DNA of 64,000 bases from Agapetus fuscipes (Eukaryota; Arthropoda; Insecta; Trichoptera; Glossosomatidae), in contig OX637359.1 of assembly GCA_951799405.1 (NCBI GenBank), positions 6,444,201-6,508,200 on the forward strand, in the 5' to 3' direction. A model generated the notes under the pieces. The model had not been told where the DNA came from. It was given only the letters and a program-made list of their open reading frames with translations, and searched no databases. Positions 51,651 to 61,000 of this stretch are shown here, in pieces (the stretch's first letter is position 1; each line of letters begins with the position of its first letter). Made by a program: the position numbers and the translations under genes.

Positions 51651-52700
51651 TGTTCATTTTAGATTTGGATTTTAAATTATGAGTAGGTACACATGCAGCA
51701 TATTTTTGTAAGCGTGAACTTACATGAGTCTACTTGTGAGCATGCATTTTATATGAATCTTTAATGGAAATGTATATTTGCAACTAAGATTATGTAGTTG
51801 AATATAATGGTCTTCTTCTATTGGGTGGTTTCAAAATTTACCGACCTCGTTGCTGAAATATTGAGAATTGAAAACCATTGTTTATTTGATCACCATCAAA
51901 CTTCACAGGATTCATTCTAAAAATATGTTACATGTTTCCTGAAAATTTCATCAAAATCGGATGAGCGGTTTATGAGTATAGGGAACATACATACATACAT
52001 ACATACAAACATACATACATACATACATACATACATACATACATACACACATCCTTCTTTATAGATATAGATAGATAGATTTCATTCCATGCCGAGATCT
52101 CGAGTTAGAATCCCACCGAAGTTGTCAGAAATTATTTCCCGTTTCAGTGTTTATTTTAAACCCAAAATAAAATACCGGCAAGGCTTACTCAGCCTTCATA
52201 AGAAATGAGTGTCAAGCCACTCAGGAGCTGAATAACATCCATTTCAAGTTGGCGTAAAGTAAAAGTTACTGGGTTGTTCATTTTAGATTTGGATTTTAAA
52301 TTATGAGTGGGTACACATGCAGCATTTGTAAGCGTGAACTTACATGTGTCTACTTGTGAGCATGCATTTTATATGAATCTTTAATGTAAATGTATATTTG
52401 CAACTAAGATTATGTATTGTAGTTGAATATAATGGTCTTCTTCTATTGGGTGGTTTCAAAATTTACCGACCTCGTTGCTGAAATATCGAGAATTGAGAAC
52501 CACTGTTTATTTGATCACCATCAAACTTCACAGGATTCGTTCTAAGAATATGTTACATGTTTCCTGAAAATTTCGTCAAAATCGGATGAGCGGTTTATGA
52601 GTCTATAGGGGACATACATACATACATACATACATACATACATACATACATACATACATACATACATACACACATCCTTCTTTATAGATATAGATTATTT
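51459..52700 (+). repeat. 624-bp tandem duplication, two units
   Basis: Unit starts CATTCCATGCCGAGATCTCG at 51459 and again at 52083. Each unit holds the 3' part of SINE beta, a gamma piece, an unassigned segment (CTTCTATTGGGTGGTTTCAA) and a CATA microsatellite followed by CACATCCTTCTTTATAGATA. Confidence 0.9.
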
Positions 52701-53159
52701 TTGTTATCCTTTAGGATTCCCAGAAATAAGGGAAAATATGTATTTTCAAACTGCAATTTGAAAATGATAAAAAGTTGTAAATGTCAAACTATTCAGAATG
52801 AATTGTACAATAAAAAAAACAGTATTTAAAAAATAACAAAACGTCAGGTTTTTAGCCTTTTTACATTTTAGTACCTAGGTACCTACTACTTTTTAGGCTC
52901 ACAAACAAATAAATCATATATCATACTTAAATATTTAAATGTGACATGGTCAGTTTTTATTTTTGTACAAGGAGATTTTTTTTTTTTTTCTTTTTTAAAT
53001 TTGACTAATTTTCCTAAAAACATCTTGTAGCTGGAACATTTTAATTCATATATAATATAAACATGTGACTAAAATTTAAAAACCTTTAATATTACTGTCT
53101 ACATTTTAAAAATTCATTACTTTTAAGTACTTCAATAATTTACTTCAATAATACTTCAA
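52701..53159. other. AT-rich intergenic sequence
   Basis: Nothing recognised apart from a short array of TACTTCAATAA repeats (about 53130-53175) that also recurs at 53915 after the LINE fragment. Confidence 0.4.
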
Positions 53160-53930
53160 TAATACTTCAATAATAAAGGAGGATAGGATTGAGAATCAAT
53201 GAGGGGAAAACTGAATACTTGCCTGTGGCGCGGCGGGATATTCAAGAAGATTTGAATGTAGATAATTACAAGTTTAAGAACTGCAATTCATTCAAGTACT
53301 TGGGTACCCTTATAAATGACAAAAATATCCTATCCTTAGAATTACATGCCCGAATTCACTCCGGCAATAATGCTTTTTTTGGCCTTAGAGGGCTATTGTG
53401 CTCAAAATGGCTATCCCGCTCCACAAAATTCAAGATTTACACTTCCATTGTTCGGCCAGTTGTGTTGTACGGATGCGAAGCCTGGAGTCTGACTCAAAAA
53501 CAAGAAAAATCTCTCCAGGTCTTTGAGAACAAAATACTTCGTCGCATTCTCGGACCTGTATTTGAAGATGACAGGTGGCGTATCCGAACCAACGCGGAGC
53601 TGATGTCCGTGTTTCAAGATGCGAACATAGTGTCGGTAATGAAATCAAGAAGACTCCAGTGGGCCGGACATGTAGCACGTGCAGAGGACTCCAGGATCAT
53701 CAGAACAGTCTTGGATGGTGCCCCCTCAGGTGTTAGACCACTCGGACGTCCCAGGATGCGGTGGGCAGACAACGTTGAAGCCGACGCCGAAGTTCTGGGA
53801 GTGAGGGGACCATGGAGGGAAGCAGCACAAGACAGAGAGTCCTGGAGGATTGTGGTGCGGGAGGCCCTGAGCCTTCAAGGCTTATGAGCCGAAGAAAGTA
53901 AAGTAAAAGTAAAGTACTTCAATAATTTGT
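53160..53930 (+). pseudogene. RTE-like LINE reverse transcriptase C-terminal fragment
   Basis: A 232-codon open frame: NSFKYLGTLINDKN (thumb region), VRPVVLYGCEAWSLTQKQEK, FENKILRRILGPVFE, RRLQWAGHVARAED, RPLGRPRMRWADNVEAD. The catalytic palm is missing. TACTTCAATAA on both sides suggests a target duplication of about 15 bp. No stop inside, so a young 5'-truncated insertion. Confidence 0.85.
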
Positions 53931-54846
53931 GCCGCGATACAAAGATACAAGAAAACCACGCTGATAGATGGCACCAGTGCACAGTCACTCCAAATTGCTG
54001 TAAAAACATTTGAAAGCTGTGATAATGGAAATTATTTTGTTATCTGATAATTTCTTTGTGGTAAAATACCAATTTTTTATCAAATACAAAATGCATACAC
54101 AATACTATTCATAAATTTCAAAGATCATCTCGTAAAATTCATCCTTAGGTACTTACAACTCGCGTTTAAAGTTAGACTTTGATGGTTACATCCATTTTTT
54201 TTTCATTTTTACTCACTTTCTTTAAGCCGTTCAGGTTTACAAAACAGCAATATAGGCAAAAATGTATCCATTTGGCAAATTTGAAAAAATCTTTAATCAA
54301 AATTTGTTAGCTGATCAATCGTTTTGTGTGATTCGTGGATTAGAAAAGATTCATCCGAGAGGATCGAAACACGATTCTCGCGATTGATAAAGGACTCCAA
54401 ACATTCAAAATATCTCCCGGCTATGTGACGTCACCCATAGTCAATAAAAAAATGCCTTCCCCATAATCAGGGATTTTTTCTATTCCACAGCACTGTGCGC
54501 CCATACAGTTGGCGTTAATTTTAAATGCAAGACGTTGCACTTTAGAACGTTGCATCTTTGTAATGTTGTATTGAAATTATGACGCTCTGTGCTGTCTTTA
54601 ATGTAGCCAGGTGACTTCACATATTTTCCTCAAATTTCAAATATTCTGAGTCCATTAGTTGGGAGCGTAAATTCCTCATGCCTGTTTGAGAGGCGCCCGC
54701 CGCAAAGAGACGAAAACAAGGCCGAACGAACAAAAGTCGGTGTGGCAGTCGCATCAAGACGGGGATGTCAGCAAGAGGACGAGTGAGCGGGCACTCACGC
54801 AGGCGGCGGCAACCCTGAGCAAGGTCGCGACCGTCTGTTACGTGAA
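53931..54846. other. Sequence downstream of the synaptotagmin gene
   Basis: Presumed 3' UTR and intergenic. No repeat family recognised; no clear AATAAA close to the stop at 54847 on the minus strand. Confidence 0.4.
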
Positions 54847-55044
54847 TCAGGAGTCTATGAGCACGTGCCAGCGCTGCACTTGCTCTCCGCGCGCCTCGCA
54901 CATGTCTCTCCAGTGCGCTGCCTCTTCCCGGCCTGAGGAGTTCTGTCCCAGAGAGAACCAGCCCACCATCTCGTTCTTCTTTACACTGCGACGCCACCAC
55001 ACTGAGGCCATCAGGGTGACCTCGCTCAGCTGGAATAATGCCAC
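54847..55044 (-). CDS. Syt14: Syt14-like exon 9 (C2B end)
   Basis: VALFQLSEVTLMASVWWRRS, EMVGWFSLGQNSSGREE and RWHVLIDS-stop. GWxSLGxNSSG is the branch signature. Acceptor TTTTTAG. Confidence 0.94.
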   Translation of the reverse strand: MALFQLSEVTLMASVWWRRSVKKNEMVGWFSLGQNSSGREEAAHWRDMCEARGEQVQRWHVLIDS

Positions 55045-58000
55045 CTAAAAATGGATTAACATGAGCCATTAATACACTACACTGCCTAGATATTTTGCCA
55101 TACAACCACAAAAAATAATTCATTAAAAGTGAAAACATTTTTTTAAAAATAACATCATTTTTGGTAAGACTTTTAACAAGTAATCAAATTGCACACCTTT
55201 CTCTATTCATGATGACTAATGTTCATAGATTTAACAATAACTTAAGTATTTATTTAAAATCAAGATCTTCTGTTCTCAATCAGCACAACCTGATATTCAT
55301 TGTCATTTAATAATGAACTCAAAACAAATTCCATAGACAAAGAAATTGTGAAGCCAACTTCAATAGATCACTGGCACATTGATTAGAGTCTCCCCTTACC
55401 TGGAACAGGAAGAGTTCCTTGTAGAGAGGGTTGGGCTGCCCCCTGCGTGTGGTGGTTTTGGTCCGGGCCATCTCCTGCCCCAGACTGCTCACCACGCACA
55501 GCTTCACGTATGTGTCGGGGGCCTTGTTGATGGACAGCTTGCGGAAATGGCTGCCCTTAATCACCTGTCATAAAGTACAAACAGCAAATTTTAATAAATA
55601 TATTTTAAAACCTTCACTTTCACTTTCATGGCCGGTGTTAATTAACAAATTGTTTTTGTGTTATTTCGGGTTTGACCATGTTCTATTTGCAGCTCCTACA
55701 TCTGCCAACGTCACACACTCCCGCTGACCCCCGCGTCGCCACCAACACCCCCTGTTATGCCTACACCTCACCCTAGAGCAAAGGAAGATGAGGACAAAGC
55801 AATGTATTTCCAGCCAGCTAACACCAACGCGCGTTGGTACCTATAATCCAGAATTTAATAAGAAATCAGTGCCTTATTTTGCATATCTACATCACTGTTG
55901 TGTTGAACAGGATATGCTAACAGTTATGTACAATGCGTCATTGCAATAAAACAGTTTCTAGTCACAATATTATCATATCTATGGACTTTTTGATCACATC
56001 CTTCCCTTAGTCAATAAATATCTATAGCTCCTCTTGTATTTCCTCTTTCTTTTGTTACTTGAAGAAATCTAGTTCACAGTCTCTTGATCAGAATATTGTT
56101 AGGATTTTGGTTGGGTTCTTTTTAATTAAACTGCATTTATTTATTTTAACAGAATTTATTTTACACGATTTGGTTCACAATTTACAACGATCAACAATCA
56201 CTGCTTATTGGTCTTTCGCGGCAAAATGCTTGAAGCGACTACTCTGCTGATGCCCTATAGCAGTCTCTTTATTTAAGTACAAAAGAGATCTTTCTTGCAT
56301 ATTCCAGACCATTCGGTCTCTGTTCTAGATTATACTTGACAGCTGTTCCACTACCATGATGGATCATACTGGATTGTTCTACACACACTATTGTATCTGT
56401 ACAGGCGCAAGTAGGCACTTCTAATTCATAGTTTGTAACGCTACCACCATCATACTAGAGCCAGCTTGTTCTACACACTATGTATGCATGTACAAGCGCA
56501 CATAGGTACTCCAAGTTCGTAACAATATAATTTGTAACACATCATGTTGCTAACCTCAACAGCCAGTCTCCCTGTGGTCCCGTTGTAAGCCAGCCCCAGC
56601 AGCATCTCTGCCACGCCTCCGTGCTGCATGCTGGAGCAGGAACTGACGCTGTCTGAGCGACCAAGGCTCGCCAGGTCACACGTGGAGCCAGTCAACTGCC
56701 ACAAGAACAACAACATTATCAGTCTATTTGTAATCATTTAAAGCACATTTCGAGCAGCGTCATTTTGACTGATAAAGATTGGTGGTCAAATACTCCACAG
56801 TTTCACAAAGGAGGTACTTGATAGATGTCGCTGCTCTTCCAACATAATTCACATGTTAAGTGCCTTCTTTATCGTTCTTATATCTTGAGTACATCTTATA
56901 TAACTACTGATTTTACAATTTTCGAAAACATCGTCATCTCATCATCACTTCATCTTCACGCTGAAGAAGCCCATTGCAGACATGATCAAAACGTCCAGAA
57001 GCCCTAGGTCCGATGGACTATGGCAACAGTGCTGGAGAGATGTTTCCCGGATCTGCTGCCGTGGTCTATGGGAGCTGGAGCTTCCGGACGTTTTGCCCAT
57101 GTCATATGATGGCTCCTCCAGCATGAAAATGCAATGATGAAGATGATACAATAAAATAAAAATTGCTTTGTTTTAATTCACATGAGTTTATTTTTGGACA
57201 CGACCAGTTTCGGGAGAAGCAGTACCTCCCATCTTCAGGTGTAAATAGAAACTTTCTTTTTACACCTGAAGATGGAAGGTACTGCTTCTCCCAAAACTGG
57301 TCGTGTCCAAAATAAACTCATGTGAATTAAAACAAAGCAATTTTTATTTTATTGTATTAAAATGAACTTTCACGAAGTTACTGCTGAAAATCTAGATAAT
57401 ATGATGAAAATGATCTTGAAGAAAACTGTGATGAAAGTGGGTGTACACTCGGGGTTTAAATGCACTCACTCTGCGTATGAGATGTGTTGTGAAGCAGCGA
57501 CATCTGTTTATTTTGCATGTGAAACTGCGGGGTATTTGTGGGATGGGGTACGATGGCAACAGTTCCTGGAAAACTACTCTCCTGAGTCAACAGCCGGCAA
57601 GTAAGCCTTGAGCTCCTGCGCGTACTTACTGGCATGCTGGCTCTAGGCTGCAGCATGAGCCACAAGGAGTTCTCCAGCTCCAGTCTCAGTGAGGAGAACT
57701 GCACGGCCACCTCCCCGATGAGGCGCTGACGCCGCATGCGCTCACAGCTGTACACACGGAAGCGGACTCCCATACTGTTCACTTCCTCTGCAAACAAAAA
57801 TATACCAAATCAGCAATACAAACAATCTCCGGAACAATGATATTGCTCTTTCTAGTTTTAAACATGGTCCATAGTTTCTTTCTTATTTTTTTGAATGCTA
57901 GGTGTATTAAATAAAAAATTGCGGAGCACAAAAAATATACATTTATATTTTCAAATATGCTCTTCGCTGGGTGAAAAATTCATATCCCTTTACCAAAGAT

Positions 58001-61000
58001 TGGTCTCTACAGGTCCATCCAGTTTTACAGCAACTAGGTCTTGCTTTGAGAATTGGCGCTTTCTACAGCGACGGCCAAGCTCACAGAGGGCTCTTGTAGT
58101 GTGATTCACACAAAAACAGCGCTCACCAAATAAATCATCCTAATATTATTATTATTACCTGGATTGACTCTGTGCAGGAGGAAGCTCTCCATGAACTGGG
58201 GATTCTCTCCGGCACGCATCTTAGTTTTGTGCTTCTGTTTCTTGCTAGGCAACATCAGCAACCTTATCTGCAATCATGCACACAATACAATCATCAGTAG
58301 TAGCTCCTTGCTTTTATCTCTTCCACTTGGTTGTTTCATTAGTGTGGTTAGCAACTCCTCTACAAGGCTATCACTTGCCCAGGCGCTACGAGCGGTGTTG
58401 GTACTGCAAGCAAAGATTGTAGGACAAGCAGGTGATCAACAATCACAATGGAGGTGTAACCAAAATTTCTTATTTTATTGCTAGGGTTGATTTGGGTATG
58501 AAATTTTGGACATGGATACGGATATGGATATGAAATTATTTTAGATATCCGCTATTTTGAGATAGTTAAGGTATTTTTAAAAAAAATCTGAACTGCTGTA
58601 AAATTTCTTAACTGCGTCATTTATCAGACAACTCTTTTGACAAAATACTAACGTACCTGTGTGTGAGTCAGCTGTCCAGTTTCCCTCTGCGGCATGTCCC
58701 TCGCCTGCAGCACATGGACCGTCATCTTCCTCATGGGAGCATCGTACAGGAAGGCCACCTCCAGGGAGCCACACGAGCCTGGAGAAACCAACGTCTCCTG
58801 GGATAGCACCACAATGCACTGAAACGGCAAACATACCCTTTTGTTAGTTTGATCTTTATTTAACTTGAAGCAGTTGATTCTGTAAGAAGTTAACATGAGG
58901 ACCATTGAACAACTTTTTTACTTTTTTGCTTCAGAATATTCTGGGCTCTGGCTATATGAATACTCCCAGAACGGAATACTTTTTCAAGCACATTTTTTAC
59001 AGCATTTATTGATTTTCTACCTCAATTGATTGACGACACTTCAAACTATGTGAACAGTCTTAGAACATGTATTAGTTAATAAGAAAAAAAATCACAAAGG
59101 TGAAGCACATATTTCCATGTGCAGACTTTTGAATCTTGAACACAGATGTCGGGGATAAGTTCAAAGTTTGATGATATGATTGACAGCCGCACTGTATCAT
59201 TGTAGGCAAGTTTACACTTGACGCCATTGCTTGTCACCCGCAGTAGTAGGTTAAAGGGGAATTCCATATAATCTACTCGCATAATCTAGGTATCTTTAAT
59301 CAAAGTTACAATTATATATTGATATTTAAGGCTCATATTTAATGCATGCCCACAAGCAGGCACATACAATAATGCCATAATGTCTTAAAATAATGCCTTT
59401 TTTTTCACAGATAGATAAAATAAAAACCATTTTGTATTCGATTACGGCGAGCAGGTACTTATATTATAATCCCACAACCAATTTTGCGAACAATCCGTTC
59501 GCATCGTCAGGTGGTTAAATAAATATAATATACTCACCCTAATCGAATACAAAATTGTTTTTATTTTATCTATTAAAATGAATGATTACAAAGTGAATGC
59601 CTCTACAATCAATACAACCAAATCAGGCAATCATTTCTGACACACCTTTAAAATTCCCCAATTTTATCAATCACAAGATTTATAACACGCGCATGCTGTG
59701 TGGTACTATGTTCAGACTGGTTCAGGCAGCTCACAGGGCAGTCATTATGTTCGCAATGCTGCCAACTTTCCAAGGGCGTCGCCAAGGGGGGGCAGGGAGG
59801 GGCAGCTGCCCCCCCCTAGAGATTCTAAAAAAGTTGCCAAATATAATACAACCAAAGTCCTAAGTCTTTGAGTTGATTTGCTTGAAGTTCAAGCCTTGAA
59901 CAATCATTCCCGTACCTCGAAACTCGAATGAATTCACCAATTCCACTCCTAATATTCCTCAGCCTCAGGAGACTAAAAACCTGGCTAAGAAGCACTATGA
60001 GTGAAAAACGCCTCAATGGTTTGGCCATGATGAGTGTGCACCGAAAACTTATACATGGAAACTTACAAGATTTTAATAATAAAGTGGTCGAGAAGTTTAC
60101 AATGAATCCCCGAAAATTATGTTTTAATTAACCTAATATAAACAAACAACGACCACTATAATATTAAAATCGGGTAATTTAAAAAAAAATACGCTGTACA
60201 CTTATTCAAATTCAAACTCCTTTTTATTTTATTTTTCTAATAAATGTTATTATAACTCATTTACAAGTTTTTTATTGCATAGTCAAGAGCTCGTGCTCGT
60301 GTAGCTTTACACATTGGACTCTGTACTGTCACAGAATATTTATGTATATATTACTAAGATACTGTTGTTATTACAATCGCTGTAGATGTAAGGCTCGTAG
60401 TAAAAGTGAAAAGTTTAATGTGCTGTCGACTTTACCTACAATTCATACCTACTTTTCTTATTCATAGAGAATGAGAAAAGTATGAATTGTAGTAGGTAAA
60501 GTCAACTTGCCCCCCCCTGCGCCATCGGCTGGCGACGCCCTTGCAACTTTCTATAAACATTTTTAGCAACTGTTAAGTTCTTTGTTCTCTTTCTTAATAA
60601 GGAAAATTTTCGTAAGTAAGTTGAAAGAGATATAAATAATGTGTATTTCCGTTAAAATAATTTGTAGTCCACAGATCAATGGAAAGATTGAAGAACTAGT
60701 TACATCTTGGTTAGTGGCGTCGCTCTCCGCGCTGCTCTGTGTGAGAGCCAGCTGGTGGTAGGCCTGTATCCGCGCGGCCTGCTCCTGCATGCGGCTGATC
60801 TGCTCCGCCGAGTGCGGGCTGGGGGCCCCCATGATGGTGTCTATGCGGGTCTCTCGCAGGGAAGACTCCCCCGAGGTGTGCGTGCAGGCAGACTCTGAGC
60901 GGGGGAGCTTGTCACCTCGCTCAATGTCGCCATAGTTCTGGATTGCCGTTGTCTGAAGTTATACACAATTGTGATAGCGGTCACGTTAATCAAATTTGTC

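Noticed and set aside
51985..52045. CATA microsatellite as a regulatory element
   Set aside because: It is a simple repeat duplicated with its flanks at 52613-52672; nothing suggests function.
59076..59282. Extra synaptotagmin exon reading MEFPFNLLLRVTSNG
   Set aside because: Exons 3 and 4 join in phase 0 without it, no good acceptor/donor pair frames it, and it matches no C2 or linker segment of the family.
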